Source of the DNA: Sipunculus nudus
Lineage: Eukaryota > Annelida > Sipuncula > Golfingiida > Sipunculidae
Assembly (NCBI GenBank): GCA_026874595.1
Contig: CM049309.1
Span: 69,362,926-69,426,925, forward strand
Length of the DNA: 64,000 nt
Direction of reading: 5' to 3'
Within the stretch, counting starts at the first letter, position 1. Every line of letters starts with the position of its first letter. Position numbers and translations under genes: made by a program. Positions 1 to 10,990 of this stretch are shown in pieces. The notes under the pieces were generated by a model. That model had not been told where the DNA came from. It made no database searches and saw only the letters and a program-made list of their open reading frames with translations.

Positions 1-720
1 GGAAGACAAAGCCAAGCGAGGAATACACGGAGCCAATCATATTCATTCCTTTTTGAGTGACAGCTCATCCCCCAGCGTAACCGTCTAAACAGGCCACAGG
101 CTCAGAGAGAATTGCCCCTGACGTGGTTTGCTTAGGGCCTTGGGCACATAGGATGCTCGGCCGGTGAGCTGTAATTCAAACGAAACGTAACAACAAAGGC
201 TGTGTGCACACCTCGCTGGCTGGTGTCAGTTCTGCAGACAACAGATATATGGCTACGCTAACACAGTCATAATGTCATAATCGAATCGGTCGATGATGCG
301 AGAATGCAGAGGGAGCAATTTAAATTCGACCGGAAACTCATCAAACGGCGCTTGAAGCGCGGCAATGGGCGGAGCAAGGATGCCAGTTGAGTGTTTGTTT
401 ATTGGCATCTGATTGGCTGCTTGTCACATCGTACGCACGTTTATTTCAGTGGAGAACAAACCGCCATCTGGTGTCTAAATATATCATAAACGGTCAAAGC
501 TGGCAGCGTGAAAATCAGTTGCTTCTATAGAAGCGCAAGATTTCCGCTGCCTCGGGAGCGTATGTTAGTGGGAGTTTTAACCATTGTATCGACTGGGCCA
601 GTCTAAACACAGATATCTAGACTTCCGCGCTTTATAATTCACTGGGCAGCCATCACTTCGTTGGTTCATCGTGTTATGAATCGCGCAATGGTCTCGTGTG
701 TCACTATCAGTATCAGTGTT
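1..720 (+). promoter_or_regulatory. CpG-richer promoter-like region
   Basis: This stretch is clearly richer in GC and CpG than the AT-rich DNA that follows from about 720. It holds a GC-box core (GGGCGG, about 367-372) and an inverted CCAAT box (GATTGG, about 411-416). It sits upstream of the candidate membrane-anchor exon at 1174 and about 14 kb upstream of the first metalloprotease coding exon, so it could serve either. No TATA box or start site can be fixed. The promoter role is inference from composition and two generic motifs. Confidence 0.3.
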
Positions 721-1173
721 AATGACAATAGCTAAAGAAATCAAAATTTACAACAACAGGGTGGTGTTGAATTTTGGTGTGAGCTTATATAAAACTTTTA
801 TTGACAGTCTCTACAACAATTAAATGGATTCAATTTTAATAGATGCATTCAACCTAAATTAAATGATATTAATTGGAAAGCTCTCAGAGAGCTTTGATAT
901 TAACACCCAGTCATACATTTTAGATCACCATATAAGGAATATTACCGAGCGCGAGGTCATGGTCAAAGTTGAAAGTTTGATTCGAAACATATACGTGGAT
1001 AATGATGATCTCAATTGTATCATCTTTAAATGATTAAGAATCCTTTCAACAGAACCATAACGTTGATCAAGATTAGGCCTACCTTCAAATTTTACTCGTT
1101 TCTTTTATTTTACCCTATAAACCTGCACAAAATTTCAACCTCTGTAAAAATAAGGAATTTTGTTAAAGTTGCT

Positions 1174-1345
1174 ATGGCAAACAAACGAAAAACGACAAAG
1201 ACGTACACACCTGGCAACTTTTGCAGTTGTGACCTGCACATGTTTAATTCTAACAACCATATATTATCAACTGGTTGATAGAAACGTAAGCTTCAAGAGC
1301 TTTGAAAGTTTGCTGGAATTATTCAAGAGTCAGTTTTACCAAAAG
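1174..1345 (+). CDS. candidate first exon of a type II membrane protein, frameshifted
   Basis: An ATG at 1174 in a strong initiation context (G at -3, G at +4) opens a basic peptide, MANKRK. The reading then moves to the other frame, which carries a basic stretch (KRQRR) followed by about 20 hydrophobic residues (LATFAVVTCTCLILTTIYY) and a polar stalk of about 25 residues. That frame ends at a good splice donor, AAG|GTAAGC, after 1345 in phase 0. The two halves are out of register by one base at a run of five A (about 1188-1192). The layout fits a signal-anchor exon of a type II Golgi or cell-surface protein. No family is recognised. The shift could be an assembly error, an allele or decay. 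No continuation exon was found nearby; phase 0 would in principle allow joining to metalloprotease exon 4. Confidence 0.35.
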
Positions 1346-1684
1346 GTAAGCGAAAACTAATTATCCTGTCAACTGATTACCTTCAAAAGCAATCGATTAA
1401 AATTACAATTACTTTCCAAGATTAGAAAATAGTCATTGTCATTGCAATTAGAACAATTAGTTATTTCTTGGTCTACTCCTGGTGACTATATAATCATAGC
1501 TTAAAATAAAATATTTAAAAACAATTTTGCCATTGCTACAATAAATAGTCTAGCCTAGGGCAAATACATGATAGGTTATTCCCCAACAGGTTAATTAAGT
1601 ACCGGTATATTTAACTTTAATGCCACCGTTTTATTATAAAACCTTGATTCAGTCCTTATGTAAGTAAACTCTGTTAAATTTTAA

Positions 1685-1917
1685 ACAAAAGACCCTCATG
1701 CTATTGTTAAAATCAAAGCAGTTTCCTGGGGGGAAAATCCAGCTCTCATGATCTCTGGGGATTCTTCAACTTTGAAAGAAATCCTTTTGCGACCAGGCAC
1801 GGTTGCTCGGAATTCACTATTTCACCGTTTGCCGAACGTTGTTGAAGAGCGTCATTGGGAGAAGTGTTCACCTGGCCTGTTGAGTGTTGGCAATGGTGAT
1901 GTTGTAGCTGGCAAGAA
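1685..1917 (+). CDS. unrecognised open frame, possible exon
   Basis: A frame open from 1685 to a stop at 1919 includes an ATG at 1748. The part from about 1743 to 1917 is less AT-rich than its flanks and reads like protein (RPGTVARNSLFHRLPNVVE, then GLLSVGNGDVVAGK). A donor-like GTAAAG begins at 1918. The possible acceptor (AG at 1741-1742) lacks a pyrimidine tract. No family is recognised, and its phase does not simply join the exon ending at 1345. It may be a real exon, a decayed one or chance. Confidence 0.18.
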
Positions 1918-1921
1918 GTAA

Positions 1922-3017
1922 AGGCTCTCTGTGACAGGGAATGCAAAGGTGTAATTCAACGGAAAGATAAGAAATAGACGGATAATTATCACACATTGAA
2001 GGATGTTGCGTGTTTTAGCGTTGTAAACTTGATCACTAAGCTAAGCGATCAGTTCCGGAATCAGTGTTTTGGTGAGCGATATTTTGAGTATATTGTATAT
2101 TGTATGACCAGGTAAAAACCTGTTTTCCCATATTAGATTTTATCAGTATAACCATTATGTATTCAAGGTGTTAACCGTAGATCATATCCTGTTCTACCGT
2201 TGTAGGACATATTCTGTGCCATTTTTTTTACATTTGGATATGAAATCACACCAGATTGGCAGATATATTTAGAAATGTACTTTAAAATTAAATTATAATA
2301 TATTAATAAGCAATATTAACCATAACATCACATACAAATTTACAGTATAAACAAAACCCAGACTTGTTTCACCAAGGGGTCCAATGACAATTATGACACA
2401 CATGTTTCTGTACATTAAGTGGCAATGATTGAACTGTATGACGATTATAGAAACTGTCTTACAGGTTGGGAAGTGAAATTGGGCTTCCGTCGTAGTCAAC
2501 GAAAAAACAGTCCACTTCTGTCAATGTAGTCATGTTTGTTCTTCTGTCCGTCATGTGCAACTGTGTCTCTGTCTGGTGTCGAACCTGTAATGAGATATGC
2601 ATGAATTATTAGTACACATTACATGCAATTGTGAAGGTCTTCACCGGGTCTCGTACCAGCAACAGTGTACCAACAAGTCCTCTGTGCTACCATCTGCAAT
2701 ATGAAAGACGCGTTGGGAGCGAGTGGTCAAGTGGGGATATTTATGTAAAAAATAGCCCCGCAAAAGCTTAAAAAAATAACCAAGGCCCAACTGTTTGTTA
2801 ACTGCCTGCCACTAAAATGTACTCTGTCCCGGGCTTCCCTCAGACAAGGTGGACTCACTGGTTTATTTGTAAACCCTAACCATTGAAATATACCAAATGT
2901 ACCTGGAATACCAAGAACAGGTGTGATCGATGTGAATACAAATGTCTGGAGGGCCCAAGACAACAGTTCTGATTGACGTAGACAGAACATGTGCAGAAGA
3001 TGCTTAAGAGCCAAGTT
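1922..3017. other. AT-rich sequence without a supported gene
   Basis: I see no coding exon, RNA gene or clear repeat boundary here. Short open frames on both strands lack splice context or recognisable motifs. Confidence 0.5.
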
Positions 3018-3026
3018 GTGTAAACA
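3018..3026. repeat. 9-bp target-site duplication, left copy
   Basis: GTGTAAACA directly precedes the left inverted repeat and is identical to 4977-4985 directly after the right one. It marks the insertion site of the 1.95-kb element. Confidence 0.7.
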
Positions 3027-3719
3027 GGGACTGCCTAAAACGCTTGCACGCCTGCGTGCACGCCTACGTGCAAGCAGTTTTGACTGCTTTAGCAAGTGCC
3101 TAAACCGCGTGCGGCCCGATTTGCGGACAACAACGTCTGGCCAGAAAAATAGTTATTTTTGGGGGTGTTTTGTTAATTTGTCTGAGGGAACTTTATATAA
3201 TTTATGCGGGGAATAACATGAATATTTTTTTACTATTAATATGAAGATTACAGCTGTACATCACAGGCATGAAGGATATAGCCACGACGCGGGGAGTAAC
3301 GGCGACGTAACACTACATGCTGCAACAGGTTTACTTGGAAAAAAAACAGTTGAGGAGTCCATTTTTTAATATAATGGCAAAGAGGGCGGACGGAAAGATA
3401 AATATGTAAAAAATTATGTATGAAAATGACTATACTTGGAGGCAATAAACCAGTAAGTATACGCGTTGCAAATATCGTTTTGTAATAACATGCTACGTAT
3501 TATTTACCCCATTAAATTTATTATGACACCTTGTGTCTTCTTTATTACTTACAAAGTTCCATGACTTTTTACTACTTCAACGTCATGCATTCAAAACTTG
3601 CAGAATAAAAGATGTAAAAACTTAAAGACAAACATTACCATTTTGAAAGTACCTGTTTATAATTCAAAGCAATGGCCCAATTTATATATCTATTAATAAT
3701 AGCCTACCGATTTTGACAG

Positions 3720-3721
<2 letters not shown>

Positions 3722-3770
<49 letters not shown>
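3722..3770. repeat. (TA)n microsatellite
   Basis: This is an almost pure TA dinucleotide run of about 49 bp inside the Mutator-like element. A second run lies about 75 bp further on. Confidence 0.9.
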
Positions 3771-3771
<1 letters not shown>

Positions 3772-3841
3772 CTTCGAAAGCTTGTGTGTTAATAAACTAG
3801 TTAGTCTATCTAAAAGGCGTCACTGTTTATCTTAACTTTCG

Positions 3842-3846
<5 letters not shown>

Positions 3847-3907
<61 letters not shown>
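3847..3907. repeat. (TA)n microsatellite
   Basis: This is an almost pure TA run of about 60 bp inside the same element. Together with the run at 3722 it could allow cruciform formation and unstable replication. Confidence 0.9.
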
Positions 3908-3910
<3 letters not shown>

Positions 3911-4140
3911 TAATGGAATAATTACATCAGTTATGTACTGGTACAATAGGACAGGTACCAGTTTACATGAATTCTTAATTGTCTAAATTTTTAAGTTTGG
4001 TGCCATTAAATGTTAAATGTGGATGCCAATTTTGCCAAACATTCACTGGAATAATGGCCAATGTAATACAGAAGCTATGATTTACTCAACCAGTCACAGG
4101 CATTCAAAACATCAAAGGATCTAATCATTTATCCATTTGA

Positions 4141-4269
4141 ATACAACTAACTGACGGTATATCTGAAATGGTTCAATGTGACAGTTGTGATAAATGGTTT
4201 CTTTTTTCATGTAATCTTGGAAATCTAGAACTTAGTAGAAAAAGATGGATTTGTCACATATGTAAATAG
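4141..4269 (+). pseudogene. PHD-finger remnant
   Basis: A short frame ending in TAG at 4267-4269 reads MVQCDSCDKWFLFSC, then about 12 residues, then RWICHICK. This matches the second half of a PHD zinc finger: Cys-x2-Cys, Trp, a Cys, and a closing Trp-x-Cys-x2-Cys. The first Cys pair is not present upstream because of an in-frame stop at 4138-4140. The His normally expected two residues before the third-cluster Cys appears replaced (WFLFSC). It lies inside the Mutator-like element, so it is probably the decayed tail of a transposon protein or of captured host sequence. Confidence 0.5.
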
Positions 4270-4976
4270 GGTAAAATGTAATAAAAATATATATTTCACA
4301 TTCAAGTTCTTGGTTGTTACATAGTCAATTTTTATTTTAAAAGCCATATTAATTATTCTAGAATGGCTAGTACGTGTTTTAGTTGGATTGGTATACGTGG
4401 TATATGTCTTAGTAACTTGTTTTTCATTGTCCTTTTTTTTACCTGTTATGATAGTAATGATATTCTGTACATATTTATTGTATCACATATTTCTGTAGAT
4501 GTTGTGTTTGTTGTAAATAATTTTGTTGTAACCAGTATATGTGGCTTCAGTTCACTTCCTCAGAATAAAGACACCCAAGAAATATTATTAGTGATAATTG
4601 TATTCTCAATATGAATTTAATAATCAAATTCGGTCTTTTATGATTATTTAAATCAAATGACTAATAATAATTAATTCTTTTATAATTTTTCTCACATATG
4701 AACAGTGAAAAAAATATTCATGAGGAATACTGTTTATGTTAATACCCACATAAATTATATAAATATAATATAAACATAAATCATATATATATATATAATA
4801 AATAATAATAAGTTCCATCATAAAAATTAACAAAACACACCCCACAGTAACTTTTTTCTGGTCAGACGTTGTTGTCCGCAAAATCCGGCCGCACGCGATT
4901 TAGGCACTTGCTGAGGCAGTCGAAACTGTGTGCACGTAGGCGTGCACGCAGGCGTGCACGTGTTTTAGGCAGTCCC

Positions 4977-4985
4977 GTGTAAACA
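4977..4985. repeat. 9-bp target-site duplication, right copy
   Basis: GTGTAAACA directly follows the right inverted repeat and is identical to 3018-3026. Confidence 0.7.
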
Positions 4986-5810
4986 CGAACAGGGAGGTAT
5001 CACAGTGGATGTTGAATCCATAACTACATGGTACTATAACTACTCATGTTAGAGAGGACAGTGGAATATATAATATAAATGGGTTTTCTATGATATTGAC
5101 TCAGTCTGTGAATGTGGGAGCTGCAAAGGTAGAAATCACTTGATGTGCTTGTGATCACCAGGACGGATTCTATAGTTCTGCCAAGCACTCTTGCAAAACT
5201 GTTGAAAATTTGATATACGCTTATTTATTTTATACTTATGAGTTCTATACATCCGAGTCTTCATTAAGTGATGTACTTAGATGGCATTTTCAGCTGACAG
5301 TTTATTTTTAGACAATTTTAGTATGAGCATCCAGTCAACCATCTTGGTATAATCAAAGCTTTCACTACATTCCAGGAGGACTTGCTCTAACAGATGGTTT
5401 GCCAGCCTGTTATTGGATAAATAACAAGCTTGCATAAGATTAGGTGGAAATTGTAATGGTCAATCAAATCCAAAGAAAAAAAGTGAATGGTACACAGTCA
5501 TCAAAATTTTACATACTGTATACATTAAAAAATCAAATGCACCAGAAAATGAATAGGTTTACAAGCCTTTTTATGATTGGTCAGATTCTCTATGACGTTT
5601 TGATATTGCATGAATGCTGATTTATAAATTGCTACAGATTTGTTTTTCTCAGTGCACATCGGGAGCATTTATGAGTCATTTAATTGCTTCAGTTGGCACA
5701 GCAGCCTGTTAGAGCATAGTCTGTCTCAATGAACCAAGTCAGTCAATGTCTTTGACACAATGTGGTTTACCTTTAAATGTGAATTTTTTCTCATACATCA
5801 AATGAATCAT
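4986..5810. other. AT-rich sequence without a supported gene
   Basis: No exon, RNA gene or repeat boundary is visible. The nested repeat block begins immediately after it. Confidence 0.5.
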
Positions 5811-6095
5811 TAGCTCAGCTGACTATAAGTCATCTGAGCTATAGTCGTGGTCCATTGTCCGTCGTCCGTCCGTCTGTTTGTCTGTCCGTCCGTAAGACTG
5901 GCACATTTCGACACCATTGGACCTACGAATCTGAAATTCGGCATACAGTTCGATGTCCTCAAAATCTCCTACCATGCCGAAAATTTGGTCAGTAGGACTT
6001 CATTCCTTCGAGATATTAAGGATAAACGTCAATTTTTTATTAGAAATCTATTTTCACACTTCAGGACTGCCTAATATTAAAACCACTCATCTGGT
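5811..6095 (+). mobile_element. 5' fragment of Helentron-like family A
   Basis: It begins TAGCTCAGCTGACTATAAG after a T and runs through a CCGTCCGTCTG-rich stretch. It continues to ACCACTCATCTGG, where the next copy's head begins at 6096. It matches the first 285 bp of other family A copies. No remainder of this copy follows the neighbouring element at 13308, so it is a truncated fragment or the 3' part was deleted. Confidence 0.55.
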
Positions 6096-6312
6096 TAGCT
6101 CAGCTGACTATAAGTCATCTGAGCTATAGTCGTGGTCCATTGTCTGTCGTCCGTCCGTCTGTCCTTCCATCCGTCCGTCCGTAGATGTGGCACATTTTGA
6201 AACCAAAATTCAGCATAATGTTAGATGTCCCCAAGATCTCCTACCAAGCCGAAAACTTGGTCTTTGCAACTTCGTTCCTTTGAGAAATTAAGGAAAAACC
6301 TCAATGTTTTAT

Positions 6313-9300
6313 TAGCTCAGCTGACTATAAGTCATCTGAGCTATAGTCATGGTCCATTGTCCGTCCGTCTGTCTGTCCGTCTGTCTGTCTGTCCGTCTCG
6401 ATGTCCGTCCGTAAGACTGGCACGTTTCGACACCGTTGGACCTACAAATCTGAATTTCGGCATACAGTTAGATGTCCCCATAATCTCCTACCATGCCAAA
6501 AATTGGGTCAATAGGACTTAGTTCCTTTTAGATATTAAGGAAAAACCTCAATTTTTTATTAGAAATCTATTTTCACACTTCAGGACTGCCTAATATCAAA
6601 ACCACTCATCTGGTTTTCTTCATATTTACCATAAATATTCCTCTATATAGTTCCTATGTACATGCCAGATATTAAGTCAGTATTATATTATTTAAAAAAG
6701 CAAACATAATGGACTTTGTAAAAAAATCAGGAAGATATTTGGTCACTTAAGACAAAAAGTGTTGAAGGTAGGGACTTTTTTCCAGTAATACAACTTTAAT
6801 TAATCAAAATTTAATTGTATACCAAAAATAAGATCAAAATCTGTTGAATTTTTTTAAATATTGGCAAAAATATAAAATTTGTACCTTAAATTTTGCCCAA
6901 CTTTGGCCATGGCACGTTTTTTTCCTGTAAGTACTGTGGATTTAATTTTCACACCATGTATACATAAGGATTTAATCTGTTAAAATCTGAAATTTGAAAA
7001 TAAAAGCTGCAAAATTAGGCTAGTTATTGAATTTTTTATGGAGGCTCTTGTTGTATTCCCTTACATTGTCAAGCAGTCCACTTTGATGACTGTAGGTCAT
7101 TCAGTGCACATCTCTATGCTCCCCAGGCTGTTGACATAATTTTAGATGTCCCCAAAATCTCCTACCTTACCGAAAATTGGGTCATTAGGACTTTGTTCCT
7201 TCGAGATATTAAGGAAAAAAAACTCCATTTTCCATAAAAAAAGCCATTGTTACACTTCAAGGCTGCCTAATATCAAAACCACTGATCTGTTTTTGATCGT
7301 ATTTAGTATTCACATTCTTTTATACATTTTCTGTGAACATACCAAACATTAGGTCAGTATTGGGTATTATTTTGAAGTTATGGGCCAAAACATAATGCAA
7401 TTTTTTAAAAAATCAGGAAATATATTTACTTACCTAACATGAGAATTGCTGAACCTAGAGACTTTTTTTCAGGAATATAACTTTATTTAATCAAGATTCA
7501 ATTGTTTACCCAAAATTAGATCTGAATTTTGCAAATTTTTCAAGTTATTAGCATAAATAAAAAATCAATACCTTAAATTTTGTCCAACTTTGGCACTGTT
7601 GATTTAATTTTCCCAGCATATATGCACATAAGGATTTAATCTTTTAAAATCTGAACTTTCAAAAGAAATTGATTGGAATGAATAGCTTTTATTCATGTTT
7701 CATACACCATGTCAAGTGTTGTTTACATCTAGCCCACCTAGTAGTACAGCCTTCACTTGCATTATGTAACCCACCCAGGCAGCTTACCTTGGCCCAGCTT
7801 GGCCACTACTAGCAGGCTTCCCCTCTGCCCTGCACTCATCCCCCCAGCTGGTGCATAAACTAGATGAATGTTATAATTTTTCTGTATTTTATTTTATTCT
7901 TGGACATGCTACATTTTAGATTTTGTATTGAACCACCAGGGTTAGAATGATTAAAGTGTACATTTAATTGTGTCCACAAAGTGGTGTATTGCTGTAAAAG
8001 TGTGGATGTTCATGAGATAAGTAATTCCTTACTTCAGAAGAGTAAAAACTTCACCAGGTGTGAAATTGACTATTAATTCCAGTAATTAATTAAAACTGGA
8101 GTAGTAATTAGCACAATGATATTGTTTGTCCCTCATTCAACCAACAGTGTGTATACTTTATTTGAAAAGATGTTTTATTTTATCAAATTTACTTTTATTT
8201 TATTTTGGTGAATAAAATTAAGCATGTCCTGAAAACTCCAATGTACAAAACTTTTTAATAGTGATTCAAGAAATATTCTTGTAGATGCCATGTTGTGGCA
8301 TTATTTTCTTTTAAAATCAGTTTAAACATTTATGATTTAAAAATAATAAAATATATGTGTATGCATAATATGACCCAATGTTTTTTACTCTGTATATATA
8401 ATGATTGCAACTTTTGCAACAATTCTAATATTTTAACTTATATTTTCAGGTTTTTTAATTAAAAATTTATAAACCTGTAAATAAAAAAATGATTCAAATA
8501 AATACTTCTTAATGGAAGAAGTGGATCTAATTAAAAAAATAGGATTATATATAAACTTAAATGCATTATTCTCTTGAAAGTGAAATAAAGGTATTAGTCC
8601 ATTCTGTCCACTTGCCTGTCCATCTGTAAATTTTCGTATGCAACACAGTATCTCAAAACTTTTACTGTTTTTTTTCATGACAGTCTTGTCAGAGTATTAG
8701 TTTGCAATCATATATTTAGAACATTACTATAACCAAGTAGGAGGGCCCCTTTCCTCTTAGCTTTTCATATTCTTATATAAATGAAAAACATTACAATAGA
8801 ATATTTCTACATCCACCTTCGTGCTGCCCTCACTTTTCCCTTCTCCGAACCCCATCCCAAAGTCAGCCTCAGTAAGCAAGAACAAGATGAATCAGATATA
8901 TTCATACTTTAATATTTTGTATAACTATTCGTCCATAGGTACCTATGTACATGCCAGAAATTATGTCAATATTGTGTAATATGTAGACATAGTGGGCATC
9001 ACAATAATGTACCTTGTCAAGACTAAAGAGATATTGTGTCATACAGTCAGATATTCATAAATCACTTCATCAGCATAGTTAATCATAACATCATATCTGT
9101 CAAATTGAACGCTTGCAGACTACCATACACTTTAGATCCTTCAACAAATAGCCTTATCATCATTCTACTACTGCTTATTACTGCTGTCATTGCATTCATA
9201 TTTGCTCAAATATATCACAATTTTCAACCCCTCCTAAATAAATAAAAAATAAACCACTTTATTTGACTCTATTAATCCATCAGTCAGGTAATTTCATTTA

Positions 9301-9452
9301 TCATTTACTCACATATTACATTACATTCCTTCATAATAGCCCAACATGTACATGATATTCATAAGCTTTATCGACTCGATATAGTATCACAGTGGAGAAA
9401 CATTTATAGTCCAATCACAATCAGCTGAGCTCTGTGACCCATGGGTCCCTTG
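6313..9452 (+). mobile_element. family A copy nested inside the outer copy
   Basis: This 3.1-kb copy starts TAGCTCAGCTGACTATAAG and ends CAGCTGAGC, a palindrome GACCCATGGGTC, and CCTTG at 9452. It interrupts the outer copy between TTTTAT and TAAAAACC. The uninterrupted sequence is preserved at about 25495-25505, which fixes both boundaries. The site is T-T and no target duplication is seen. Its middle (about 7670-9000) differs from the other copies. No complete ORF of a replication protein is seen. Confidence 0.6.
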
Positions 9453-10239
9453 TTAAAAACCTATTTTCACACTTCAGGACTGCCTAATATCAAAACCACT
9501 CATCTGTTTTTCCTCATATTTACCATAAATATTCCTCTATATAGTTCCTATGTACATGCTAGAAATTATGTCTGTATTATTGTATCCCCAGACAAAGTCG
9601 GGGGATACTGTTTTCATACCGGTTCCGCCGCCGCATATAAATCTTGTTGGCGCGATAACCCAAAAAATATTTCACAGAACTTTACCAAACTTGGTATATG
9701 TATAGATATGGGTAAGAAGACAACGCCTATTTAAGATGAGGTCATGACCTTTACTAGGAGAGTGTCCTTGACCTTGAATAGGTCCAATTTTGGGGAAAAT
9801 CGCACAAATTCTTTAATATCTCAAGAAATCTTGCATGGATTTATCCCAAAATCAAGTTGATGGAAGATCATGGATAGGGTTGTCATGTTGCAGAAACTGG
9901 TGGCGCCACCTGTTATTCTTTACTTGTTTTCGTGCCGTTTAATACCCCCAAAATTGCCACCTTACAGTACTGCGAGCATTATAAGTCAAAAACTAATGGA
10001 CAGATTTCTTTTATATTATGCATATACATAGGTATGGGTTATGGGATGATGTTTATTTAAATTGGGGTCATAACCTTTCCTATGATAGTGGCCTTGACCT
10101 TGAATATTGCCATATATGGTGAAAATCACACACCTCTTATGATATCTCCAGTGTTGATAGCCATATGGATTTCAAACATGACTTATGTATGGCCCACCAC
10201 TAAAGTAAGAACCCTTTAGGTTCTAGGGTCATGAGGTCA

Positions 10240-10860
10240 AAGGTCAAGGTCAATGGACTGGCATTTTAAAAGGAAACCTCTTTAAAAAGATTGTGGATGC
10301 ATTTTCAGGCAAAACAATTCATCTCAGATCTTTCATCTTGCACATATAGTTCACCTGCCAAGAGTGGAAGACCCCTATTAATTTTGAGGTCACAAGGTCA
10401 AAGGTGAAGGTCACAGGAGCCATCTGTCCAAAAATTAGTTCTGGATGATAATTCCTGCTTTTATTGATGTATCGATTTCAAACTTCACTTGTATATGTCC
10501 CATTGGAAAAGCAAGACAAAATTGATTTTGGGGTCATGAGGTAAAAGGTCAAGGTAACAGGACACATCTTTAAAAAGATGTGGATGCATTTTCAGCCAAA
10601 CATTTCATCCCAGATCTTTCATCTTGCACATATAGTTCTCCTGCCAAGAGAGGAAGAACTCTATCAATTTTGAGGTCACAAGGTCAAAAGAGAAGGTCAC
10701 AGGAGCTATCTGTCCAAAAATTAGTTTCTGGATGATAATTCCTGCTTTATTGAGGTATAGATTTCAAACTTGACTTGCATATGTCCCATTGGAAAAGCAA
10801 TACCCAAATTGATTTTGGGGTCATGAGGTCAAAGGTCAAGGTCACAGGACACATCTTTAA
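10240..10860 (+). repeat. tandem pair of about 287-bp units
   Basis: The module containing GGATGCATTTTCAG, then CAGATCTTTCATCTTGCAC, recurs with an offset of about 287 bp (10301 versus 10588). It lies inside the family C element and contributes to that element's length. Confidence 0.65.
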
Positions 10861-10977
10861 AAATATCAAGGTCACAGGACCAACATCTTCAACAAGATTG
10901 TGGATTGTTAGATGGAAGAAACAATAAATATGCCAAGTGTCAGTATATGCTGCTAAAAATGGGGGTCTATTCATAAA

Positions 10978-10990
10978 GGGGGGGGGGGGG
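10978..10990. repeat. poly-G tract
   Basis: A run of 13 G lies just before the 3' subterminal inverted repeat of the family C element. Confidence 0.9.

Larger units (their letters stand above)
3027..4976. mobile_element. Mutator-like non-autonomous transposon with long inverted repeats
   Basis: The ends are GGGACTGCCTAAAAC and its complement GTTTTAGGCAGTCCC, each extending inward for about 180-190 bp as an inverted repeat of roughly 85% identity by eye. Both arms share CACGCCTGCGTGCACGCC and GCGGACAACAACGTCTG. The element is bracketed by a perfect 9-bp direct repeat, GTGTAAACA, at 3018-3026 and 4977-4985. Long inverted repeats with a 9-bp duplication are typical of Mutator-like elements. The interior is AT-rich, with two (TA)n tracts and a PHD-finger remnant, and has no intact transposase. 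An 8-bp hAT duplication fits less well because the outermost bases then fail to pair. Confidence 0.65.

Noticed and set aside
6225-7352. Several 68-98 codon frames in the nested repeats
   Set aside because: The same peptide phrases recur in every copy of family A and follow its non-coding modules.
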